From: PALSA-1296 sp037143335
GTDB lineage: Bacteria; Bacteroidota; Ignavibacteria; Palsa-1295
DNA: 64,000 nt
NCBI GenBank assembly: GCA_037143335.1
Contig: JBAWZA010000017.1
Span: 1-64,000, forward strand
Reading direction: 5' to 3'
Shown one piece after another: positions 18,696 through 27,623 of the stretch. The translations under genes and the position numbers were made by a program. The first letter of the stretch is position 1. The number at the start of each line of letters is the position of its first letter. The notes under the pieces are model-generated. The model was not told the DNA's origin. It ran no database searches and saw only the letters and a program-made list of their open reading frames with translations.

Positions 18696-20369
18696 TTAAT
18701 GGGATATTGTTATTTTTTTTGTCTGCTTATCACGTCCCCCTTGTAGCCTGCAATAATATTCGCCGCTTCCAATTCCTTTAATATCAAGAACGTCTTCATA
18801 TACCCCAGCTTCACGCTGACCTTCGATGTATGACTCCATCACATCGCCAACTTCCGAATAAATCCCAAGCGTCACGAAGGCCGGCTTCGGAAGAGTGAAA
18901 CGTACTAACGCACTGCTCTTGTTAATATCGCACGATACAAACTTAAACTCAGCAGGTAACACATCTGCAATTTTTTTCTCCTTGAGCAACATTCTCGGAG
19001 ATAATTTTGCGAGTGAAAAATCTTGTGTGCTCAAGTTAGCGATGAGTCTGTTTCTCCCAAACTCGGCAGTGTCAGTAAATTTACCTTGCAGATAGACATT
19101 CCCTTGTTTATCAAGAGCGAGTCCATGAGCAGAACTCGCACCATGTCTTCCGCCTTGCTTTGCCCAAAGAGGTTTGCCAGCGATGTCATACTTCACTAAG
19201 AAATATGACTCCGTCCCTGCTGTTGAAATTGTGGATGGACCAAAAATCGCTGTATCTCGGAACAAGCCTGCTACTAAGAGATTTCCGTCTTCATCCGTCG
19301 TTATAGCTGTCGGCTGTTTCATCCCAAATCCTGAAGATGTTTGCGCCCATTCAACATTTAATTTGGGGTCATACTTTGTCACAAACAATTCCATATTGCC
19401 GAGATTATTGCTGATAAGCGAATGATCTCCGAAGATTGCATTCACCGTATAAGTCCCAGCAATATACAAATTTCCTTTTTTATCAATCGTAATCCTCCGG
19501 CCTGTAATCATGGATCCATCTTTGCTCGAGGATTTCAACGTCACTAATTTTCCAGTAGCACTATACTCGGCAAGAAAAAATCCGTAGCTCGCATTATTCG
19601 TGATGATAGTTGTATCGAATTGTGCACTTTGCTGAAATGACCCGACAACATATAACGATCCATTCGGCTCCGCGACGATTGCGAGTCCATCATCAGGAGT
19701 ATAATAATATGGTGACCCGCTGATTTCTTTTGCCCAACTGATATCTCCTGAAGGATTGAACTTTGCGATAAACATATCGAACGTTTGATTACGCTTGGTA
19801 GTAATCGTGACATTCGAGCCGAACCACATCGTATCTTTGAAAAAACCGCCGACGTAGATATTTCCGGATTTATCTAAAGATAACGTCACAGCATGATCAG
19901 CGTACTTTCCACCTGCTGTCTTTGCCCAGATCAAGTCGCCATTTGTACTATACTTTGCAATAAATATATCATGCTGGCCACGAGAGGTAATCGTATCGCC
20001 TCCGAAAGTAATATGATCGTAGAAAGAACCACAGATGATGCAATCTCCATTCTTATCAACTGCGATCGCATAGCTAAATTCATCGCGCTCCCCACCAGCT
20101 CGCTTAGCCCACAGCGCATTTCCTTGTACATCATACTTCGCTACATAGACATCGCGTCCGATAGCTGTGAGCTTGGTACTGCCAATTTCGATATTCCCAT
20201 AGAATGTACCTGTCGCATAGATAAAGCCCTTCGAATCAGTGGCAAGCCCAGCTGCCGTAGCGATAACTGAGGATGAGCCAGAGTGCGCCCACTCAAATGT
20301 TTGAGCAGATAATAATCGAGGAAATAGCGACAAAGCGAGTAGTGCAGAAAAAAGAATTGTTCTTTTCAT
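18696..20369 (-). CDS. Secreted SBBP-type repeat protein with T9SS sorting domain
   Basis: 557 residues from ATG 20369 (MKRTILFSALLALSLF signal peptide, cleaved near LLSAQ); ATGs up to six codons earlier are alternatives. The body is repeats of about 50 residues with phrases such as GLATDSKGFIYATGTF, FIAKYSTNGDLIWAKTAGG and LDKSGNIYVGGFFKD, the beta-propeller or SBBP type. The last 80 residues (FVTLGIYSEVGDVM...GSGEYYCRLQGG) are a T9SS sorting domain. It is paralogous to 46681-48315. Probably a surface or released protein of unknown ligand. Confidence 0.85.
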   Translation of the reverse strand: MKRTILFSALLALSLFPRLLSAQTFEWAHSGSSSVIATAAGLATDSKGFIYATGTFYGNIEIGSTKLTAIGRDVYVAKYDVQGNALWAKRAGGERDEFSYAIAVDKNGDCIICGSFYDHITFGGDTITSRGQHDIFIAKYSTNGDLIWAKTAGGKYADHAVTLSLDKSGNIYVGGFFKDTMWFGSNVTITTKRNQTFDMFIAKFNPSGDISWAKEISGSPYYYTPDDGLAIVAEPNGSLYVVGSFQQSAQFDTTIITNNASYGFFLAEYSATGKLVTLKSSSKDGSMITGRRITIDKKGNLYIAGTYTVNAIFGDHSLISNNLGNMELFVTKYDPKLNVEWAQTSSGFGMKQPTAITTDEDGNLLVAGLFRDTAIFGPSTISTAGTESYFLVKYDIAGKPLWAKQGGRHGASSAHGLALDKQGNVYLQGKFTDTAEFGRNRLIANLSTQDFSLAKLSPRMLLKEKKIADVLPAEFKFVSCDINKSSALVRFTLPKPAFVTLGIYSEVGDVMESYIEGQREAGVYEDVLDIKGIGSGEYYCRLQGGRDKQTKKITISH

Positions 20370-20528
20370 CATAACAGATTTCATCATTTTGCAAAAATAC
20401 GGAAAAGCAGCAGGCTAACCCAGATAACAGCTGATGCCTGCCCAATGGTGATTTAACTTCGTATTGCTGAATTCTTCCGCTGTTCCAGAGCGTTTGATAC
20501 GCATAACAATCGTTATCGTTACCTGGAA

Positions 20529-21872
20529 ATGAAATATCTTCTCTCAGTTGTCTTTACCTGCTTGGCTTTAGTCGTTGCTACCGTTCATGCACAGCCAAAA
20601 AAGAAGGTTCATGTTATCGAGATTTCGGGCGAAGTGGATCTTGGCATGGCATCATACGTTGAGCACGCAACCAGAGATGCCGTAAAAGAACATGCCGTTA
20701 TTCTCTTACATGTGAATACATTCGGAGGCAGAGTTGATGCCGCAACTCGCATTCGCGATGCTATCATCTCCGCAAATGTCCCAACGACCATTGCATTTAT
20801 AGACTCAAGAGCGATTTCGGCAGGAGCATTGATTTCTCTGGCGGCAAAAAAAATTATTATGTCACCCGCCGCGACTATTGGGGCATCAACTCCGGTTGAT
20901 GGCTCAGGCACGAAGGCTCCGGAAAAATACATCAGCTATATGCGTGCTGAGATGAAATCCACCGCTGAGAAGAATGGCCGCAACGGGAGAGTTGTCGAGG
21001 CAATGGTTGATGAGTCGCTCGGACTCGACACGATAGCTGGATTCCACCTCGACAAAGGAAAACTTCTTACTCTCACTACAAAAGATGCACTTCTATTAAA
21101 GATAGCCGATTCAACTGCAACCACGCTCGAAGAAGCATTGAACGAATGCGAGATTCACAATGCCGAAATCATGAGTGTACCTGAAAGTGTCGGTGACAAA
21201 CTTGTTCGCTTTCTCACACTTCCTTTCCTCAGTTCTTTGCTGATTATGATCGGGCTTGCAGGATTATTTTACTCAATTAAAACTGGTCATTTCGGGCTGA
21301 TTACCTTGCTCGCTATTGCTTCGCTCGCGCTGTTTTTCGGAGGACAATATATCGCCGAAGTCGCAAGCTCGATGGCGATTATTTTGTTCATCGCTGGAGT
21401 TATTCTCTTCATGCTGGAGCTAACACCAATTCCAACACTCGGCGCTGGTGCGGTACTCGGAGTTATCGGCATGTTTCTCGGCGTTTTCCTTGCACTTGCC
21501 GGTGATGTCTCAACTCTCAGCCCAGAGCGGATGAAAGAAACGACGGTTACACTTGCGACGGCGATGGTCGGGATTCTCATCTTAGTCGCGATAATATTTA
21601 AGTTCGCTCCAGGCTGGCCATGGTTGAAGAAATTTAGCAACCAGACGGTTTCCGGCAACATCAATCATCTTATTGCAGAAAAGAAATTGTTAATTGGCAA
21701 AGAAGGGACTGCCCTTACACCACTACGCCCAGCAGGAACTGCACTAATTGATGGGAAAAAAGTTGACGTAGTCACCTTGGGCGAATTCGTGTTGCCAGGG
21801 ACAAACATTATCGTGACGGATACCCCAGCCAATAAAGTCGTAGTCAAATCAATGGGAGTTATACCTGTCTGA
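20529..21872 (+). CDS. NfeD family membrane serine protease
   Basis: 447 residues, the long NfeD form. A signal peptide (YLLSVVFTCLALVVATVHAQ) leads into a ClpP-class Ser/Lys protease domain with NTFGGRVDAATRIRDAI, FIDSRAISAGALISLAAKKI (nucleophile Ser in the SAGA motif) and MSPAATIGASTPVD. Then come four to five transmembrane helices (about residues 225-360) and a C-terminal OB-fold NfeD domain (LIGKEGTALTPLRPAGTALI). Such proteins usually pair with a stomatin/flotillin gene, which is absent here. The sugar-permease gene starts 8 bp later. Confidence 0.9.
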   Translation: MKYLLSVVFTCLALVVATVHAQPKKKVHVIEISGEVDLGMASYVEHATRDAVKEHAVILLHVNTFGGRVDAATRIRDAIISANVPTTIAFIDSRAISAGALISLAAKKIIMSPAATIGASTPVDGSGTKAPEKYISYMRAEMKSTAEKNGRNGRVVEAMVDESLGLDTIAGFHLDKGKLLTLTTKDALLLKIADSTATTLEEALNECEIHNAEIMSVPESVGDKLVRFLTLPFLSSLLIMIGLAGLFYSIKTGHFGLITLLAIASLALFFGGQYIAEVASSMAIILFIAGVILFMLELTPIPTLGAGAVLGVIGMFLGVFLALAGDVSTLSPERMKETTVTLATAMVGILILVAIIFKFAPGWPWLKKFSNQTVSGNINHLIAEKKLLIGKEGTALTPLRPAGTALIDGKKVDVVTLGEFVLPGTNIIVTDTPANKVVVKSMGVIPV

Positions 21873-21880
21873 TAAGAAGC

Positions 21881-22711
21881 GTGCAAGCACAAACCAAGAG
21901 AAATAATACGTACCTCAGCACGGTGATATTAGTCATCGGTTCGTTCGTGACGTTTTTTCCGTTACTCTGGATGATCGTATTGGCACTGTCGGATAATCCG
22001 TCATCAAGCTCAACAGTTTCTGAACTGATGAGGAAAGGATTCTCGAACAGAAATTTTAGGGACATCCTCTCGTCAGATAATTATGGACTCTACTTCCTCA
22101 ATTCGATCATTGTAAGCGGTATCGTCGCCGCTGGGAATTGCCTGTTCTGTCTCTACGTAGCATACGGCTTCGCACGACTCGATTTTCGTTTTAAACAAGC
22201 ACTCTTCACCTCCGTGTTGATTGTGTTGATGGTACCAGTGTACGTGGTGATGATCCCACTCTATCGTGAGATCGTCACACTCGGGTGGATTAATTCGTAT
22301 GCGGCATTGACTATACCATTTATTGTCTCGCCAATAGGGATATTCTTGCTCCGTCAGTATATTTCTGAATTACCAATAGAACTTGAAGAAGCGGCAGTTA
22401 TTGATGGCGCTTCTCAGATACGAATAATTCATTCGATTATATTTCCACTAGCAAAACCTGCACTCATCGTTTTATTCCTCTACCAATTTTTGAATACTTG
22501 GAATGCTTTTCTTTTTCCGTTTCTTTTTACGAATTCGGATACGATGCGAACCCTACCTGTTGCACTCACTTTTTTTCAGGGCAAGCAAACGGTTGATCTT
22601 GGTCACTTGATGGCAGGTGCAGGTCTCTCGGCATTGCCTGTTCTCCTCCTCTTTGCTGTTTTCCAGAAAAAAATTATCGCAGGTTTGACAGCGGGTGCAG
22701 TGAAAGGATAA
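21881..22711 (+). CDS. Carbohydrate ABC transporter permease (MalG-like), orphan
   Basis: 276 residues from a GTG start. Six transmembrane helices are visible, the first VILVIGSFVTFFPLLWMIVL. The permease EAA loop is EEAAVIDGASQIRIIHSIIFPLAKPAL (positions about 169-195), which docks on the ATPase. The family is the MalG/UgpE inner-membrane subunit of sugar importers. The partner MalF-type permease, binding protein and ATPase are not in the window. It is 8 bp after the NfeD stop and likely cotranscribed with it. Confidence 0.9.
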   Translation: MQAQTKRNNTYLSTVILVIGSFVTFFPLLWMIVLALSDNPSSSSTVSELMRKGFSNRNFRDILSSDNYGLYFLNSIIVSGIVAAGNCLFCLYVAYGFARLDFRFKQALFTSVLIVLMVPVYVVMIPLYREIVTLGWINSYAALTIPFIVSPIGIFLLRQYISELPIELEEAAVIDGASQIRIIHSIIFPLAKPALIVLFLYQFLNTWNAFLFPFLFTNSDTMRTLPVALTFFQGKQTVDLGHLMAGAGLSALPVLLLFAVFQKKIIAGLTAGAVKG

Positions 22712-22733
22712 TTCCGATGTACGGAAAATTATC
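22708..22733. terminator. Imperfect hairpin between convergent genes
   Basis: GATAATTCCG and CGGAAAATTATC pair with a two-base bulge around a 5-nt loop, exactly between the permease stop (22711) and the polyprenyl synthase stop (22729). It could serve both strands. The stem is AT-rich and the T-tracts are weak. Confidence 0.4.
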
Positions 22734-23721
22734 TTTCCCGCTCCATCACGTAGGATGCAAAGTTGATGAGCGATTGCTTCGATGGCGAATCGGGAAGTGA
22801 TGCAATCGAGGCTTGAGCTTTTGCAACATACTCCTCTCCCTTTTTTCTTGCATAGTCCAAACCGCCAGTGGCTACAACAAGATTCATGATTAATTTTCTC
22901 TCGCCCTCGGTTGATTTGCCGGACTTAATGAGTTTGCGAATCCGCTGTTCCTCTTTGGGGGCTAACGTTGAGAGGGTATAAAGCAGTGGTAGAGTTAATT
23001 TTTTATCGCGAAGATCAGCGCCGACAGGCTTGCCGATGAGCGATGAATTATCTTCGTAATCAAAGAGATCATCGCGAATCTGGAATGCTATTCCAACAGC
23101 CTCGCCATAAGCTCTGAGCATTTCGCGCTGCTCAAGATTTTCGCCAGTAGGGGATGTACTCGCCGCCCCTATTTCGCAACACGTTGCAATGAGTGATGCA
23201 GTTTTGTCGCCGATTAACTTAAAATATGATGCCTCGTCTAGATTTACTTGACGTGATTTTTGGAGTTGATACAACTCTCCTTCGCTCATTCGGCGAACAG
23301 CGGTTGAGGTAATATTCAAAAAATGAAACTCGCTCGTCTCGACGGTTAAGAGTAAACCCTTCGCTAGGAAATAATCGCCCATCAGCACGCCAGCTTTATT
23401 TCGCCATAGATTCCGGATGCTCGCAAATCCTCTACGTGTATCTGCTTCGTCAATGACATCATCATGCACAAGCGTAGCAGTATGCAAGAGTTCGACAAGT
23501 GTAGCAGCTCGGTAAGAAGCATCAGTTACTTCACGACAAGCCTTCGCTGATAAGAGCACCAGCATCGGGCGTATCTGCTTGCCTTTGGTGCGAATAAGAT
23601 ACTTCGCTATCAAGTTAACCAATGGAACATCGGATATCATCGCCTTTCTAAAACGACGATTGAATTCAGCCACCTCTTGTCTTATTGGCACCAAAATATC
23701 AGCGAGCGTCTGCGTCATCAA
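22729..23721 (-). CDS. All-trans polyprenyl diphosphate synthase
   Basis: 330 residues of the IspB/HepT-type trans-prenyltransferase family, making the long-chain diphosphate for menaquinone. The first aspartate-rich motif is LVHDDVIDEADTRRG, the second IRDDLFDYEDN; GKQIRPMLVLL binds IPP. Chain length cannot be read from sequence alone. Its ATG overlaps the tatC stop by 4 bp, so translation is coupled. Confidence 0.93.
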   Translation of the reverse strand: MMTQTLADILVPIRQEVAEFNRRFRKAMISDVPLVNLIAKYLIRTKGKQIRPMLVLLSAKACREVTDASYRAATLVELLHTATLVHDDVIDEADTRRGFASIRNLWRNKAGVLMGDYFLAKGLLLTVETSEFHFLNITSTAVRRMSEGELYQLQKSRQVNLDEASYFKLIGDKTASLIATCCEIGAASTSPTGENLEQREMLRAYGEAVGIAFQIRDDLFDYEDNSSLIGKPVGADLRDKKLTLPLLYTLSTLAPKEEQRIRKLIKSGKSTEGERKLIMNLVVATGGLDYARKKGEEYVAKAQASIASLPDSPSKQSLINFASYVMERER

Positions 23722-24491
23722 TTCTTCGCTAGCTCCTTCTTTCGGCGTTGACGTGCGGCTAACGCTGTGGCAAAGATGGACAACTCAAATAATATCCAAA
23801 GAGGGATAAAGAGGATGAGTTGCAAAAGTGGATTACCACCAGGAGAAAGTATCGCGGCAACAAGAAGCAATGTCACAATTGTATGTCGGCGGTAATGCCG
23901 CATGAAAGGTGGAGTTAAGATTCCGAGCCTTCCTAAAAAATAAGAGACTAACGGCAACTCAAAAACAATACCCGAAATGATGATCGTCATCAAGAACACC
24001 GCAAGATATTTATGAACATCAGGAAGGATCTTGATTGACTCCGTTCCGAACGATCCTGCAAAATCAAGCGTCATCGGAAGCATGACATAATACGCAAACA
24101 ACAAACCAACAAGAAAACTGAGGATGGTATAAAATGTAATCGAGCGAACATATTTGCGCTCGTGCTCAAGCAAACCGGGGGCGACAAATTTCCAGATTTG
24201 AATCAGCGAAAAAGGAAATGAGAGCACAACTCCGCCCCAGATAATAATCTGCATATAGAGTTCGAGCTTGCCATAAATTTCCGTTGTCACGAATTGCAAA
24301 GGTGGCTTCAACTTCAACGCGGGAGCGAGGACGATGTCATCGAGAATAAAATCCGTAAAGATCGCGCAGATAATCATACCGCCGATTATCCCAAGCACCG
24401 CGCGAATAACCGCACCACGCAATTCTTCAAGATGATCCCAGATGGACATCTCGATATCAGATTGTGGTGTTGAATTCTCTTGTGCCATCAA
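23718..24491 (-). CDS. tatC: Sec-independent protein translocase TatC
   Basis: 257 residues. The conserved N-terminal motif SIWDHLEELRGAVIRAV precedes six transmembrane helices, with FVAPGLLEHERKYVRS in the first periplasmic/cytoplasmic loop region and FELPLVSYFLGRLGI. TatC recognises twin-arginine signal peptides; one client candidate in the window is the Tat-lipoprotein phosphoesterase at 33731. No tatA/B is present here. It is coupled to the polyprenyl synthase gene. Confidence 0.96.
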   Translation of the reverse strand: MMAQENSTPQSDIEMSIWDHLEELRGAVIRAVLGIIGGMIICAIFTDFILDDIVLAPALKLKPPLQFVTTEIYGKLELYMQIIIWGGVVLSFPFSLIQIWKFVAPGLLEHERKYVRSITFYTILSFLVGLLFAYYVMLPMTLDFAGSFGTESIKILPDVHKYLAVFLMTIIISGIVFELPLVSYFLGRLGILTPPFMRHYRRHTIVTLLLVAAILSPGGNPLLQLILFIPLWILFELSIFATALAARQRRKKELAKN

Positions 24492-24545
24492 TAATTGTTA
24501 AACGGAGAAAAATCTCCAAATCGGAGCGGTGAGAAATGCGTCGAA

Positions 24546-25829
24546 TTATCCGTAGAGTGGGAATCGCGATGTCAGAGTCTTCACTTCTTCGCGAACACCA
24601 TTGATAATTTTCTCGTCACTTGCATTGGTAACGACTCGGTCAATGAGTTCTGCGATTTGATCCATCTCGCCTTCTTTCATACCACGCGTTGTCACAGCCG
24701 ATGTCCCAATCCGAATACCCGATGTGATAAGAGCAGACTTATCATCATAAGGCACTGCATTCTTATTTACAGTGATCGCGGCTTTATCCAATGCTTCTTC
24801 CGCGGCTTTGCCTGTGAAATTTTTCGTGCGCAAATCGGCGAGCATGAGGTGATTATCCGTTCCACCCGAGATAATGTTGTAGCCTTTGGCGATCATATTC
24901 TGTGCAAGTCGTCTTGCATTGGATATTACTTGAGCGCCATACACGGTAAAATTATCTTGCAATGCCTCACCGAATGCAACAGCCTTTGCAGCAATGACAT
25001 GCATCAGCGGACCGCCTTGAATGCCAGGCATCACGGTTGAGTCGAGTAGTTCGGATACCATCTTAACCCTTCCGCTCTTCGGCGCAATTGCACCCCACGT
25101 GTTCTCAAAATCTTTACCCAACAATATCATGCCTCCACGAGGACCTCGCAAAGTTTTATGAGTTGTTGATGTAACGACGTGACAATATGGTAGCGGACTT
25201 GTCAAATGTCCTTTCGCTATTAGTCCAGCTGGGTGCGCCATATCGCAAAATAACCACGCACCAACTGAATCAGCAATTTCACGAAAACGCTTGAAGTCTA
25301 TATCACGTGAGTAGGCACTTGCACCGACTGTAATCATTTTCGGCTTAAACTCTTTCGCCTTCGCCTCGGCATCGTCGTAATCTATATAGCCAGTATCCTG
25401 CTTGACTCCATAAGCAACAAACTTGTATAACTGCCCCGAAAAATTCGCAGGATGACCGTGGGTGAGATGGCCACCATGAGCAAGATTCATTCCAAGCACT
25501 ACATCGCCAGGTTTCAGAAATGTAAAATACACTGCCATGTTGGCTTGCGAGCCAGAGTGCGGCTGAACGTTTGCATACTCAGCCCCATAGAGTCGCTTCA
25601 CGCGGTCGCGTGCCAAGTCTTCGACAACGTCCACAAATTCGCATCCGCCATAATATCGCTTGCCAGGATAGCCTTCAGCATATTTATTCGTGAGTACACT
25701 TCCCTGCGCGGCGAGCACTTGCGCCGAAACAAAATTTTCGCTTGCAATAAGCTCTAAGCCGTGCTGTTGACGACCCAACTCATTCGCAATTGTCTCTGCG
25801 ACTTCTTTATCTTGAATACTAAAATTCAT
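24546..25829 (-). CDS. glyA: Serine hydroxymethyltransferase
   Basis: 427 residues, PLP enzyme interconverting serine and glycine with tetrahydrofolate. Visible are the substrate motif LIASENFVSAQVLAAQGS, NKYAEGYPGKRYYGG, the PLP-lysine motif VVTSTTHKTLRGPRGG, and the C-terminal ITSGIRIGTSAVTTRG. It is full length with no defect. tatC starts 54 bp downstream and rpiB ends 41 bp upstream on the same strand. Confidence 0.98.
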   Translation of the reverse strand: MNFSIQDKEVAETIANELGRQQHGLELIASENFVSAQVLAAQGSVLTNKYAEGYPGKRYYGGCEFVDVVEDLARDRVKRLYGAEYANVQPHSGSQANMAVYFTFLKPGDVVLGMNLAHGGHLTHGHPANFSGQLYKFVAYGVKQDTGYIDYDDAEAKAKEFKPKMITVGASAYSRDIDFKRFREIADSVGAWLFCDMAHPAGLIAKGHLTSPLPYCHVVTSTTHKTLRGPRGGMILLGKDFENTWGAIAPKSGRVKMVSELLDSTVMPGIQGGPLMHVIAAKAVAFGEALQDNFTVYGAQVISNARRLAQNMIAKGYNIISGGTDNHLMLADLRTKNFTGKAAEEALDKAAITVNKNAVPYDDKSALITSGIRIGTSAVTTRGMKEGEMDQIAELIDRVVTNASDEKIINGVREEVKTLTSRFPLYG

Positions 25830-25870
25830 TTCTCTATTATTCCAAAAAAATATCAGCTCCCCTTACAAAC

Positions 25871-26308
25871 TCATGATTTGAAATTCTCGATTTTCTCTAT
25901 TCTTGCAATGTGCCTTCCACCTTCGAACGGGGTTTCGAGCCATGTTTTTACGATCAAGATCGCAAGTGCTTCATCTACAGTTCGTTCGCCGATGGAAATC
26001 ATGTTCGCATCGTTGTGTTCACGGGCCCACTTCGCTGTTTGTTCGCTCCAGCAGACTGCGCATCGAACTCCGTGAGATTTATTTGCCGCAATCGCTTCAC
26101 CATTACCCGATCCACCGAGCACGATACCGCGTTCGCAAACCTTGTTAGATACAGCCTCAGCCGCGGGATGAATAAAATCCGGGTAATCAACTGAGACAGT
26201 GCTATCAGTTCCGAAATCTGCGACTTCGTGCCCAAGATCAATCAAGAAAATCTTAATTTTTTCTTTATAGATATAACCAGCGTGATCCGAGGCAATTGCT
26301 ATTCTCAT
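25871..26308 (-). CDS. rpiB: Ribose 5-phosphate isomerase B
   Basis: 145 residues, interconverts ribose 5-phosphate and ribulose 5-phosphate. The active-site start IAIASDHAGYIYKEKIK, the strand GIVLGGSGNGEAIAANK (family motif around the catalytic Cys/Ser; here GSGNG with a Ser) and REHNDANMISIGERT are all recognisable. Its ATG shares the A of the preceding TAA (TAATG), so it is coupled to the outer-membrane protein gene upstream. Confidence 0.95.
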   Translation of the reverse strand: MRIAIASDHAGYIYKEKIKIFLIDLGHEVADFGTDSTVSVDYPDFIHPAAEAVSNKVCERGIVLGGSGNGEAIAANKSHGVRCAVCWSEQTAKWAREHNDANMISIGERTVDEALAILIVKTWLETPFEGGRHIARIEKIENFKS

Positions 26309-27618
26309 TAATCATCGTCCCTTCTAAGTGGAACGAACCACTTCTCTGATAAACTGATTGACGCGCCCATTTTAAAAAATAATTCTTTCGGTGCACTGTT
26401 AGCGATACTTGGACTGCGGAGCCCAAGCCCTAATGAAAAATCAAAAACCGACTCCGTATTCATCGGCATACCTAATCCAGCGGTAAAACTAATTTCTGAC
26501 ACGCTCACACGACTTGCCGTTGCTGTCAAGCTCAGAGGATTGAATGGTAATACTGCATAGCTTGCACCAATTCGCAATCCTACTCGCTCCCAAAATGGAA
26601 CGCCCTTGCTTTCATCGCCCATCATCGGCAAACGTTCGATGCCGATGGAGTAGCGATTCGATGTGCCGAGTTGCGGATCAGCGACGATTGGTTTCGTTAA
26701 CGAATAATAAGTGGAGTTCGAAAAATCTTGTCCAGTGATATCTACTTCCGCTCTGTAACGATCACCAAACCTCGTGGCAAGACCAAGACGAATGAGCGGT
26801 GGATAATATCCATATCCTGTGTGCTCTATAGTTGAATCGAGCGCGCTATTAATTGGCGTAACATGTGTGCGCTGTATGGAATTAAGATTTGATCCCAGTG
26901 AATAAGCACCAGCAATCGTGAGACCTCGTAACTCTTGCACCAAACTATCGAGAGTGAGCAAAAATCCGAACGTGCCACGCGTTCCTGTCATCGAATACTC
27001 GCGCTGAAACAGACCCGGCACTGTCTCAACACCTCTTGACACATCCGCTTGACCGATTGAACGCAGATTCCCGAATAGAAAATCGGCGCGTGCGCCAATA
27101 TTAAGTGCTGAAATTGGTCGAGCAGATAATCCGATGTAGAGTTGCGATAAACCACCTTCGCGAGTGTAAGTCGTCGTTCCAAGCGAATCAAGTTGATTCA
27201 CTTCGGCAACAGCATTCGAGATCGGGCTAAATCCGAATGCAAACCCGAGGTTATACTTATCGGAGAGTAGCGTTCCGAAACTTGCCCCCGAAAATTTTAT
27301 CAATCGCTTAATTCCTTCATCACTGCCGAGATCGCTCTTGTCATAAAAGAAATTGAGCTTCACTTCGATGCGGGAGCGAGTGAGCATTGACCAAGCGGCG
27401 GGGTTCAAATCATTAATCATCCTACCATCAGTGAGTGCAACCCCTGAACACGCAATTGCCTCAAGTCGCGCCGATTGCGAAACTACCGGAGTTCCGAAGC
27501 CGATGAATTCGTACGGTGAGCCTTGAGCAAATAACTCGTGCGTGCTCAGAAGAAAGAATACAATCGCAAGCAGAAAATATCTGCGCGACGGTAAGCGATA
27601 TAGTGGAGTGAGAATCAA
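26308..27618 (-). CDS. Outer-membrane beta-barrel protein (PorV/FadL-like)
   Basis: 436 residues. A signal peptide (RRYFLLAIVFFLLSTHELFAQ) is followed by GFGTPVVSQSARLEAIACSG, which resembles the start of PorV/UPF0164-type barrels. Repeated amphipathic strands then run to the end (YNLGFAFGFSPIS, LYIGLSARPISALNIGARAD, RVGLRIGASYAVLPFN). No plug or TonB box is seen. It may be a general porin, or the PorV-like partner used in T9SS; I cannot separate these. The lipoprotein gene sits 5 bp upstream on the same strand. Confidence 0.72.
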   Translation of the reverse strand: MILTPLYRLPSRRYFLLAIVFFLLSTHELFAQGSPYEFIGFGTPVVSQSARLEAIACSGVALTDGRMINDLNPAAWSMLTRSRIEVKLNFFYDKSDLGSDEGIKRLIKFSGASFGTLLSDKYNLGFAFGFSPISNAVAEVNQLDSLGTTTYTREGGLSQLYIGLSARPISALNIGARADFLFGNLRSIGQADVSRGVETVPGLFQREYSMTGTRGTFGFLLTLDSLVQELRGLTIAGAYSLGSNLNSIQRTHVTPINSALDSTIEHTGYGYYPPLIRLGLATRFGDRYRAEVDITGQDFSNSTYYSLTKPIVADPQLGTSNRYSIGIERLPMMGDESKGVPFWERVGLRIGASYAVLPFNPLSLTATASRVSVSEISFTAGLGMPMNTESVFDFSLGLGLRSPSIANSAPKELFFKMGASISLSEKWFVPLRRDDD

Positions 27619-27623
27619 ATTTT

